Made by a program: the position numbers and the translations under genes
Notes under the pieces: generated by a model
The model's input: only the letters and a program-made list of their open reading frames with translations
The model's database searches: none
What the model was told of the DNA's origin: nothing
Part shown: positions 57,665 to 64,000 of the stretch, piece after piece
Layout: each line of letters starts with the position of its first letter
Numbering within the stretch: the stretch's first letter is position 1
Origin: Solirubrobacter soli DSM 22325
GTDB lineage: Bacteria > Actinomycetota > Thermoleophilia > Solirubrobacterales > Solirubrobacteraceae
Direction of reading: 5' to 3'
DNA length: 64,000 nucleotides
Assembly: GCF_000423665.1 (NCBI RefSeq)
Contig: NZ_AUIK01000009.1
Coordinates: 496,001 to 560,000, forward strand

Positions 57665-58819
57665 ATGCGCGTAGGCATCGCCGGTGGTGGATTGGGCGGC
57701 CTGTCGGCCGCCCTTTTCCTGCTTCGGGCGGGGGTGGGTGAGGTGCGCGTGTTCGAGCAGCAGCGGGAGCTGAGCGAGATCGGCGCTGGCATCCAGATCG
57801 CCCCCAACGCCGTCCGGCTGCTGCAGCGGCTCGGCCTCGGGGACGCCCTCGCGGCGGTCTCGGTGGCGTTCGAGGACGCGTGGGAGTTCCGGCGCTGGGA
57901 GGACGGCCGCATCCTGTTCTCCCAGACGTACGGCGCCGAGGGCGAGGCGCGCTTCGGGGCGCCCTACATCGCCGTCCATCGCGCCGACCTGCTGCGTGTG
58001 CTGGCGGACGCGCTGCCGGCCGGCGTCGTGTCCTTGGGCCGGCGCGTGAGCGATGTGGACGGGGCCCGGTTCGTGTTCGCGGACGGGTCCGCGTCGGAGC
58101 CGTTCGACGCGCTGATCGGCGCCGACGGCATCCACTCGGTCGTGCGCGACGTGGTCGCCGGGCCGGGCTCACCGGTCTTCACGGGGCTGGCCGCGTACCG
58201 CGCGCTGGTACCCGCTGACGAGGCGCCCGAGTTCGCCCGGCGCCCGGTCTGCTCGATCTGGCTCGGGCCGAAGCGCCACTTCGTCCATTACCCGGTGTCA
58301 GGCGGCGCGTTCGTGAATCTGGTCACCGCGAACCCGGCGGGCGACTGGCGCGAGGAGTCCTGGACCGCACCGGGCGAGGTCGCCGACTTCCTCGCCGAGT
58401 ACGCGGGCTGGGACGCGGCGGTGCAGCAGCTGATCGGCGCGGCCCGCGAGACCAAGCGCTACGCGTTCTACGCCCGCGAGCCGATCACGTCCTGGGTGTC
58501 GGGCCGGATCGCGCTGCTCGGCGACGCCGCCCACCCGATGCTCCCGTTCTTCGCCCAGGGCGCCGGCCAGGCGATCGAGGACGGCGCGGTGCTCGCGCGC
58601 TGCCTCGTGGACGCGCCGGTCGACGCCGCGCTCCGCCGCTACGAGTCGCTGCGGGTCGACCGCGCCACCCGCGTGCAACGGCTGAGCGGCGCTCGCCGCG
58701 AGCACCACCACATGGAGGACGGGCCGGAGCAGGAGGCGCGTGACCTCGCGTTGTCAGCGCAGGACCCGCTCGGCCACAACGAGTGGCTCTACGGGCACGA
58801 TGTGGAAGCGGGGTTGTGA
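57665..58819 (+). CDS. FAD-dependent aromatic-ring monooxygenase (salicylate hydroxylase/PHBH fold)
   Basis: A 384-residue class A flavoprotein monooxygenase. The dinucleotide-binding loop GGGLGGLSAALFLLRAG lies at residues 7-23, the DG motif in IGADGIHSVVRD near 155, and the GD motif in ALLGDAAHPMLPFFAQGAGQAIEDG near 285. NAD(P)H-dependent hydroxylation of an aromatic or related substrate is expected. The C-terminal tail (GARREHHHMEDGPEQEARD) resembles salicylate 1-monooxygenase-like proteins. The ATG at 57665 starts the Rossmann fold directly. It appears monocistronic, downstream of a terminator. Confidence 0.93.
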   Translation: MRVGIAGGGLGGLSAALFLLRAGVGEVRVFEQQRELSEIGAGIQIAPNAVRLLQRLGLGDALAAVSVAFEDAWEFRRWEDGRILFSQTYGAEGEARFGAPYIAVHRADLLRVLADALPAGVVSLGRRVSDVDGARFVFADGSASEPFDALIGADGIHSVVRDVVAGPGSPVFTGLAAYRALVPADEAPEFARRPVCSIWLGPKRHFVHYPVSGGAFVNLVTANPAGDWREESWTAPGEVADFLAEYAGWDAAVQQLIGAARETKRYAFYAREPITSWVSGRIALLGDAAHPMLPFFAQGAGQAIEDGAVLARCLVDAPVDAALRRYESLRVDRATRVQRLSGARREHHHMEDGPEQEARDLALSAQDPLGHNEWLYGHDVEAGL

Positions 58820-59229
58820 GTGATGCCGTGGCATCGGTGGGCGAGTGCGTTGTTGTGTGGCCGTGCCGGTATTCGGGGAACGGCCTAGCACTGAGGGAGG
58901 GGGGTCGCTGCTGCGCCCCGGCCTGGTCGGTCGTGCCGCCGTCCGCCGCGGCGCTTGGCCGTGCTGACTCGTCGCGCCGTGCAGGGAGACCGTCAAGTTA
59001 CGGTCCACGGAGACCGTGCGAGATCGGTTGTGATCACTTTCGCCGGTGGTGGCGCTTCTCGACCGAAGCCGCACTGTTCGACTTGGCGCGTTCGTAGGGG
59101 TGTTCGACGTTCCGCCCCCGTACAGGGGCGAAACGTAGGCCACCCCCCGCGGAGTGCACATGGACGTCCCTCACGCCGATCACGGCAGCCGAGAGCGGAC
59201 AACCGCCCACCGATGCCACGCCCCGAACA
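58820..59229. other. 410-bp intergenic region without a supported gene
   Basis: This convergent gap is the least coding-like unique sequence in the window. GGAGACCGT occurs twice (58982-58990 and 59009-59017), and GTTCGAC occurs at 59068 and 59102. A hairpin of 12 bp with one mismatch (59107-59118 with 59125-59136, loop CGTACA) may terminate one of the flanking transcripts. Short open frames cross it on both strands but have no ribosome-binding site or recognisable product. No RNA gene was identified. Confidence 0.6.
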
Positions 59230-60867
59230 TCACGCCGGGGCGAGCCGCGCATCGGCCAGATCGTGGCCCGCGGCCAGGGCGCGGCGATCGCCGGTGATCG
59301 CGGCGAGGAACTCCTCCCGCTCCAACGCAAGGAGTTCGACGTCCGTGCGAGCGACGACGGTCGCGGTGCGGGGGACGTCGCGCAGCAGGGCGATCTCGCC
59401 GAAGCAGTCGCCGACGACCTCGGTGCGGCGGAAGCGGCCGCGCTCGGAGACCTCGACCTCGCCCGCGGCGATGACGTAGAAGCGGTCGCCGGGCTCGCCC
59501 TCGCGCAGGACGACCGAGCCGCGGCGGAAGTGGGTCGGCGTGAGCCGGCGCGAGAGCTCCTCCAGTTGCGCGACCGGTAGCGGCGCGAACATGCCGAGGC
59601 CGCGCAGCAGGCGGTACTCGCGCTCGGGGACGGGCGCGGACGCCTCCATCCGCGCGAGCGCCCGCCAGCGCAGCAGGATCAGGGTCGGGAGGGTCGCGCC
59701 GACGACGAGCAGCGCGCCGCGGACGCCCGCGAGCGCGACCAGCAGCGGGGCGAGCAGCGAGCCGAGCCCGGTCGTCAGCCAGTACGTCCCTTCGACGACG
59801 CCGAACGCGCGGGCCAGCACGGCGTCGGAGGCCAGCCGCTGCACGAGGGTCAGCCCGGCGACCTCCATCACCGCGTAGCCGACGCCGAGGACGATCAGAC
59901 CGACGACCGCGACGCTCGTCGCGGGAACCGCGCTGAGGCCGAGCAGCGGCAGGCCGATCAGCAGCGACGCGATGACGAGGCCGGTGGCGTTGCGCCCGCG
60001 CCCGAGGATGAGCAGCGCACCTGCCGCGCCGAACAGGCCCCCGACGCCCCACGCGGAGTTCAGCCAGCCGACTCCGGCGGGCCCGAGGTCGAGCAGCTCG
60101 AGCGCGATCAGCACGACCAACACGTCGATCGCGCCCTCGATCAGCGTCGATGCGCCGAGCACGCCGACGACGAGTCGCAGGTGCGGTTCGTGCCACACGG
60201 TCTGGATTCCCTCGACGAGGTCGGTCCGGTGCCGTTCGGCGCTGAAGCGCGGCGGCGGGTCGGCCGGGATGCCCGCGAGCGCGAGCGCCGCGAGCAGGAA
60301 CGCGACGCTGGTCGCCGCGAGCGCGAGCTCGACCCCGCCGACGGCGCTCAGCAGGCCTCCCGCGAGCGCGCCGCAGAGAAAGCCGAAGCTGTCGACCGCG
60401 CTCCACAGCGCGTTGGCGGCGGCCAGCTGGCCGGGGTCGTCGGCCAGCGACGGCAGCAGCGCGGCCTGCGCGGGCCTGTGCCCGGTGCCGATCGCGGTGA
60501 AGAGCGCGGCCAGCACGAACACCAGCACGGCGGGCGCGCTCACCCACACGAGCAGCGCGGCCGCGGCGAGCACCACCGCCCGCGCGAGCGCGAGGCAGAA
60601 CAGCACGTTGCGCCGCGAGTGCCGATCGCCGAGCAGCGACATCCAGGGCGCCGCCAGCGCCGCCGGCGCCATCCGCACGACCGCGGCGACACCGACCAGC
60701 GAGGCGCCGCCGACGTCATACGCGTACACGGAGAGCGCGACGAAGAACGCCCACCCGCCGAGCGAGCACGCGACCCACGCGAGCTGCAACCGTCGCAGCG
60801 CCCGCGTCCCCACCGCATCCCGCAAGGCGCACCCGGCGACGGCGAGGCTGTGGGGGAGCGCGGCCAA
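59230..60867 (-). CDS. MFS transporter fused to a cyclic-nucleotide-binding domain
   Basis: 545 residues. Residues about 20-405 form an MFS domain with roughly 12 helices (SLLGDRHSRRNVLFCLALAR as the loop 2-3 motif, GTGHRPAQAALLPSLADDP). Residues about 415-530 are a cyclic-nucleotide-binding domain: FAPLPVAQLEELSRRL, VVLREGEPGDRFYVIAAGEVEVS, and the phosphate cassette GDCFGEIALLRDVPRTATVVA with the conserved FGEIALL-R arrangement. Transport is therefore likely gated by cAMP or cGMP, or the domain serves assembly. Its start faces a GC-rich tandem-repeat region that must contain its promoter. Confidence 0.92.
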   Translation of the reverse strand: MAALPHSLAVAGCALRDAVGTRALRRLQLAWVACSLGGWAFFVALSVYAYDVGGASLVGVAAVVRMAPAALAAPWMSLLGDRHSRRNVLFCLALARAVVLAAAALLVWVSAPAVLVFVLAALFTAIGTGHRPAQAALLPSLADDPGQLAAANALWSAVDSFGFLCGALAGGLLSAVGGVELALAATSVAFLLAALALAGIPADPPPRFSAERHRTDLVEGIQTVWHEPHLRLVVGVLGASTLIEGAIDVLVVLIALELLDLGPAGVGWLNSAWGVGGLFGAAGALLILGRGRNATGLVIASLLIGLPLLGLSAVPATSVAVVGLIVLGVGYAVMEVAGLTLVQRLASDAVLARAFGVVEGTYWLTTGLGSLLAPLLVALAGVRGALLVVGATLPTLILLRWRALARMEASAPVPEREYRLLRGLGMFAPLPVAQLEELSRRLTPTHFRRGSVVLREGEPGDRFYVIAAGEVEVSERGRFRRTEVVGDCFGEIALLRDVPRTATVVARTDVELLALEREEFLAAITGDRRALAAGHDLADARLAPA

Positions 60868-61245
60868 GGGCCGACACTACCGCGCCCCGCGCCCGCGTGG
60901 CGCGGCGCGGCGCGGTGTGGAGGCGCGCGGTGTGGAGCGCGCGAGTGGGGGCGCGCGGTGTGGAGGGCGCGAGTGGGGGCGCGGTGCGGGCGCGCGGTGC
61001 GCGGGCGCTGGGTGCGGCGCCGCGCGGTGCGGGGACGCGGGGTGCGGCGGCGCGCGGTGTGGGGGCGCGTGGTGCGGCGCCGCGCGGTGCGGGGGCGCGG
61101 GTGCGGCGGCGCCGCCACGCGCGGCGGCCGGCGCGGCGCGGCGGCGCGCGGTGTGGGGGCGCGTGGTGCGGCGCCGCGCGGTGCGGGGGCGCGGGTGCGG
61201 CGGCGCCGCCACGCTCGGCGGCCGGCGCGGCGCGGGCGCCTCGCG
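60868..61245. repeat. GC-rich low-complexity region with a 94-bp tandem duplication
   Basis: The 378 bases between the lipase stop and the MFS start are almost only G, C and T on the plus strand. They are built from degenerate 14-18-base units around GCGCGGTGCGGGGGCGCG. Within it, 61047-61140 and 61141-61234 are a direct tandem duplication of 94 bases that differ at a single base (G versus T) by eye. The frames open across it encode Arg/Ala/Pro/His-rich low complexity and are not considered genes. The MFS promoter must lie in or beside it. Confidence 0.85.
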
Positions 61246-62331
61246 TCACTCTGCGAGCCAGGCGCGCAGTTGCTCCGCCACCGCGGGGTGGTTGAGCAGC
61301 GCGAGGTGGTGCGTCCCTCCGACGGCGAACCCGTCGTCTTCGAGGAATCCGACGCGGCGGCCGGCGGCCGAAGGGGCGAGGACGAGCATGTCGCCGAGCA
61401 GCCGGCCGACCGGGTGCGTCGGTGAGCGGGTGATGGTCGCGGAGACGAAGCAGTGCGTCGCGCCCGCCAGCAGCGGGACCTCGGTGAGCGCCTTCGCCCG
61501 CAGCGCGTCCGGGTCCTGGTCGCGCCAGTCGGAGTCGACGAGCGAGCCGCGGCGCAGATCGCGGATGCCGGCGCTGCGGCGGCGCAGGAAGCGGGCGAAC
61601 GGGCGCGTCTCGGGCGCGAGGTGCAGGGCGGCGCTGAGCGCGTGCACGGCCTGCTCGAGCGGCGCGCCGTCGTGCGGCGTCCCCAAGGTGATCACGTGGC
61701 GGACGCGGCGCGTCCAATCGCTGCCGCGATGACACGCGCTGCGGGCGACGAGCCCGCCCATCGAGTGGCCGATCAGCGTGATCCGCTCCACCCCGCGTTC
61801 GCGCACGAGCTCGGTCATCAGCGCGTCCAGCGACGCGCCGTTCTCGGAGATGTGGCGGCCGGTGTTGTAGCGGACGAACACGGGCGTGGCGTCGTCGAGC
61901 ATGTCGCCGTAGTTCGGTGACCCCCACGCGTACTCGGTCTCGCCGAGCCCGTGCACGAAGACGACCAGGTGCGGCGTGTCGACCTCGCCGACACGCCGCC
62001 CCTGCATGGGGATCGCGAGCGGCGAGCCCTCGGCCTCCAGCCGATCCCCGTAGAGACCGTTGAGCGCCGCGACGGCGGTCTCCGAGCGCAGCTCGGGAAG
62101 GGCCGCGGCGCCCAGCCACAGGCCGCCGGCCACGGTCTCGTAGACGCTGCGGGAGATCGTGTCGTGCATGAGCCGGACCGGCCTGGCGGGCGCGCCGAGC
62201 AGACCGAAGACACGATCGGCGATCGCCGAGTGGACGTCGCCGATCCCGCGCGGCAGCGCGCTCAGCTCATCGCGGACGAAGCGGCTAGCCAAGGCGCTGC
62301 ACGATAGACCCGGTCGCCACCAGCCGGCCAT
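61246..62331 (-). CDS. Alpha/beta-hydrolase lipase-like protein (PGAP1-like)
   Basis: Up to 361 residues. The catalytic core starts near residue 120 with the oxyanion region VVFVHGLGETEYAWG. The nucleophile elbow is GHSMGGLVARSAC near 195, followed by ITLGTPHDGAPLE. The catalytic His is probably in GGTHHLALLNHPAV near the end. The N-terminal 110 residues are helical and unlike a signal peptide. The ATG at 62331 overlaps the upstream thioesterase gene by 47 bases; TTG 62292 is an alternative with a shorter overlap. It likely hydrolyses lipids or esters in the cytoplasm or at the membrane. Confidence 0.85.
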   Translation of the reverse strand: MAGWWRPGLSCSALASRFVRDELSALPRGIGDVHSAIADRVFGLLGAPARPVRLMHDTISRSVYETVAGGLWLGAAALPELRSETAVAALNGLYGDRLEAEGSPLAIPMQGRRVGEVDTPHLVVFVHGLGETEYAWGSPNYGDMLDDATPVFVRYNTGRHISENGASLDALMTELVRERGVERITLIGHSMGGLVARSACHRGSDWTRRVRHVITLGTPHDGAPLEQAVHALSAALHLAPETRPFARFLRRRSAGIRDLRRGSLVDSDWRDQDPDALRAKALTEVPLLAGATHCFVSATITRSPTHPVGRLLGDMLVLAPSAAGRRVGFLEDDGFAVGGTHHLALLNHPAVAEQLRAWLAE

Positions 62332-62692
62332 CCGGCTCGGTCACGCGGACCTCGCTGAAGACCAGGCTGCGGCCGCGGCGGGTGACCGCCGCATGCGCGG
62401 TGAGGTCCGTGCCGTTCGCGGCCGCCAGGTAGTTGACGTTCAGTGTCACGGTGGAGCCCTTCATGGACTCGGGCTCGAAGTCGTCCGCCCAGGTCGCGGC
62501 CATCCCGGCGGTGTCGATCAGCGTGGCGATCGCGCCGCCGTGGACGGTGTCCCCGATCGTGGCGAGCTCGGGCCGGAACGGGAGGACGAGGGTCGCCTCG
62601 TCCGTCCCGATCGAGTCCAGCCGCAGCCCGAGATGCGCCACCAGCGGCGAGTGCGGGAAGAACCGCTCGATGAGGTCGCGCCGGCTAGGCAC
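62285..62692 (-). CDS. PaaI-family hotdog-fold thioesterase
   Basis: A 135-residue hotdog-fold protein. The family motif TVHGGAIATLIDTAGMAATW contains HGG and the catalytic acidic residue. The strand STVTLNVNYLAAANG and the end GRSLVFSEVRVTEPDGRLVATGS complete the fold. It hydrolyses acyl- or aryl-CoA thioesters as a tetramer. The start is GTG 62692, overlapping the aldo/keto reductase stop by 8 bases; its 3' part overlaps the lipase start. The four minus-strand genes here form one operon. Confidence 0.9.
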   Translation of the reverse strand: MPSRRDLIERFFPHSPLVAHLGLRLDSIGTDEATLVLPFRPELATIGDTVHGGAIATLIDTAGMAATWADDFEPESMKGSTVTLNVNYLAAANGTDLTAHAAVTRRGRSLVFSEVRVTEPDGRLVATGSIVQRLG

Positions 62693-63710
62693 CGCTCGAC
62701 TGGGCCCAGATGTTGATGCCGGCGTCGACCGCGTGCTTGTCGATCTCGGCCAGCTCCTCGTCCGTGAACGCGAGGTTCTCGAGTGCGCCCACGTTGGTCT
62801 CGAGCTGCTGGACGCTGGAGGCCCCGATCAGCGCCGACGTGACCCGCGGGTCCCGCAGCACCCACGCGAGCGCCATCTGCGCCAGCGGCTGCCCGCGCCG
62901 CGCCGCGATCTCACCCAGCGCGCGGACACGCGCCATGTTGTCCTCGTTGATGAAGTCCTTCTTCAAGTAGAAGTCCTTCGCGGCGCGCGAGTCGGCGGGG
63001 ATGCCCTCCACGTAGCGGTCGGTCAGCATGCCCTGGCCCAGCGGCGAGAACGCGATGATCCCGACGCCCTCCTCGCCGCACGTGTCGAGCACCTCCGGCT
63101 CGATCCAGCGGTTCAGGAGCGAGTACGACGGCTGGTGGATCAGGATCGGCGTGCCGAGCGAGCGCGCGATCGCGACCGCCTCCGCGGTGCGCTCGGCGGA
63201 GTAGGACGAGATGCCCGCGTAGAGCGCGCGGCCCGAGCGCACGGCGGTGTCGAGCGCGCCGATCGTCTCCTCCAAGGGCGTGTCCGGGTCGAACCGGTGC
63301 GAGTAGAAGATGTCGACGTAGTCCAGGCCCATGCGATCGAGCGACTGGTCGAGCGAAGCGAGCAGGTACTTGCGCGAGCCCCACTCGCCGTACGGGCCGG
63401 GCCACATGTCGTAGCCCGCCTTGGTCGAGATGATCAGCTCGTCGCGGTAGGGCGCCAGGTCCTCGCGGAAGATCCGGCCGAAGTTCAGCTCCGCGGAGCC
63501 GTAGGGCGGGCCGTAGTTGTTGGCCAGGTCGATGTGGGTGATGCCGAGATCGAACGCGCGGCGGATGATCGCCCGCTGGTTCTGGATCGGGGTATCGTCG
63601 CCGAAGCGGTTCCACAGCCCGAGGCTGATCGCGGGCAGCTTGATGCCGCTCCTACCGCAACGGCGGTAGGGCATCGAGTCGTATCGGTCCTCAGCGGCGA
63701 CATAGGTCAT
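62685..63710 (-). CDS. Aldo/keto reductase (YghZ / glyceraldehyde-3-phosphate reductase-like)
   Basis: 341 residues from the ATG at 63710 (MTYVAAEDRYDSMPYRRCGRSG), in an ATGA overlap with the DNA glycosylase gene. It is a TIM-barrel NADPH oxidoreductase of the AKR14/YghZ type. Features include ITHIDLANNYGPPYGSAE (Asp/Tyr), STKAGYDMWPGPYGEWGSRKYLLAS (Lys), YSHRFDPDTPLEET (His), and the cofactor-binding end ALIGASSVQQLETNV. YghZ-type enzymes reduce glyceraldehyde 3-phosphate and methylglyoxal, so detoxification is a likely role. An in-frame ATG at 63785 was rejected. Confidence 0.93.
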   Translation of the reverse strand: MTYVAAEDRYDSMPYRRCGRSGIKLPAISLGLWNRFGDDTPIQNQRAIIRRAFDLGITHIDLANNYGPPYGSAELNFGRIFREDLAPYRDELIISTKAGYDMWPGPYGEWGSRKYLLASLDQSLDRMGLDYVDIFYSHRFDPDTPLEETIGALDTAVRSGRALYAGISSYSAERTAEAVAIARSLGTPILIHQPSYSLLNRWIEPEVLDTCGEEGVGIIAFSPLGQGMLTDRYVEGIPADSRAAKDFYLKKDFINEDNMARVRALGEIAARRGQPLAQMALAWVLRDPRVTSALIGASSVQQLETNVGALENLAFTDEELAEIDKHAVDAGINIWAQSSGA

Positions 63711-64000
63711 GCCGTGGATTTTGCCCAACGTCCACCGGAACGCCAGCCCGCCGACACGAGATACATCGCCGCGAGGCCCTGCCACGGGGTGTATCGATCA
63801 AGCACGGCGGCGAACTCCTCCTCTGTCACGCTGCCTGTGCGCACCCCCGCGACCCGCGCGTAGGCATTGCGCATCCCGACGTCCCGGGCCAGCGGGACGT
63901 CGAAGCGCCCGCGGCCGAACAGGTTCAGGTGGGCGATCGTCCACTCGCCCACGCCGGGGATCGCGGCCAGCGCGCGCTGGTCGTCGGCGGCGGGGTCGAG
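63707..64000 (-). CDS. DNA-3-methyladenine glycosylase II (AlkA-type), C-terminal part
   Basis: The frame is open to the right edge of the window, so only the last 97 residues are visible. They contain the helix-hairpin-helix ALAAIPGVGEWTIAHLNL and the HhH-GPD catalytic region GRGRFDVPLARDVGMRNAY with the catalytic aspartate. The conserved YTPWQGLAAMYLV end follows. AlkA-type enzymes excise alkylated bases. It is the first visible gene of the operon that continues with the aldo/keto reductase, which fits a damage-response set. Confidence 0.88.
   Translation of the reverse strand, partial: LDPAADDQRALAAIPGVGEWTIAHLNLFGRGRFDVPLARDVGMRNAYARVAGVRTGSVTEEEFAAVLDRYTPWQGLAAMYLVSAGWRSGGRWAKSTA

Noticed and set aside
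58783..59161. Short open frames in the 58.8-59.2 kb gap as small genes
   Set aside because: They overlap the monooxygenase gene end or lack any ribosome-binding site and recognisable product. The region looks non-coding.
60868..61245. Open frames across the GC-rich repeat as an Arg/Pro/His-rich protein gene
   Set aside because: Frames are open on both strands simply because stop codons cannot form. There is no start context, no domain, and the period is not kept in frame.

Overview
The window is about 71-72% GC by eye, densely packed, and reads as chromosome of a high-GC actinobacterium. My best guess is Thermoleophilia, order Solirubrobacterales (Solirubrobacter/Conexibacter relatives). That is inferred from the style of the Rieske subunit, the long exported PKD/propeller proteins ending in TFTLSTTTP-like tails, an exported Hcp-like protein and the many ECF sigma factors and TetR regulators. 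It is not proven. There are no rRNA genes, integrases, recognisable IS elements or CRISPR arrays, and only one tRNA, Arg(ACG).

Layout. 0-6 kb: an ECF41 sigma factor, a ribbon-helix-helix protein, a divergent TetR/cupin pair, tRNA-Arg, a long perfect palindrome, LURP-one and SHOCT membrane proteins, a nitronate monooxygenase divergent from an HxlR regulator, and a GDPD-type phosphodiesterase. 6-14 kb: a Tat-exported Rieske protein, a 1268-residue secreted repeat protein, an exported Hcp-family protein and a 965-residue BTAD/NB-ARC/TPR regulator. 14-19 kb: an SPFH protein translationally coupled to a NAD-kinase-like protein, then an acyl-CoA ligase paired with an unknown protein. 19-25 kb: LRR, SUFU, trypsin-like and coiled-coil proteins, then a molybdenum hydroxylase pair. 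25-31 kb: an MFS transporter overlapping a SagB-type oxidoreductase, an EAL/HDOD protein, a REP-like element, and a three-gene operon whose first gene encodes a C39-like peptidase with an N-terminus resembling cargo of contractile injection systems.

31-49 kb: transporters, SDRs, a nitrilase, regulators, an ECF sigma factor divergent from an MFS gene with mirrored ECF41-like promoters, threonine aldolase divergent from LysR, an enolase-superfamily enzyme, a DksA-like protein, a SigG-like sigma factor, an ADP-ribosylglycohydrolase fused to an FAD oxidoreductase, an ECF sigma/membrane protein pair, and a DrrAB-like ABC exporter with a divergent TetR. 49-58 kb: one 2670-residue exported multidomain protein (cupredoxin, two ThuA domains, PQQ-type sugar dehydrogenase, CBM6-like, PKD repeats, four concanavalin-like modules). 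58-64 kb: an FAD monooxygenase, an MFS-cyclic-nucleotide-domain fusion beside a GC-rich tandem-repeat region, and a lipase/thioesterase/aldo-keto reductase/DNA glycosylase operon running off the right edge.

Genes are packed with ATGA or GTGA overlaps in operons and many convergent 3' overlaps. Many regulators sit divergent to a single target gene with an inverted repeat between them. Almost every real gene has a long open antisense frame because of GC-rich third positions; those shadows are left out. The most unusual items are the C39/LQR-motif operon, the ADP-ribosylglycohydrolase-FAD fusion, the mirrored ECF promoters, the SPFH-NAD-kinase pair and the tail module shared by two distant secreted proteins.
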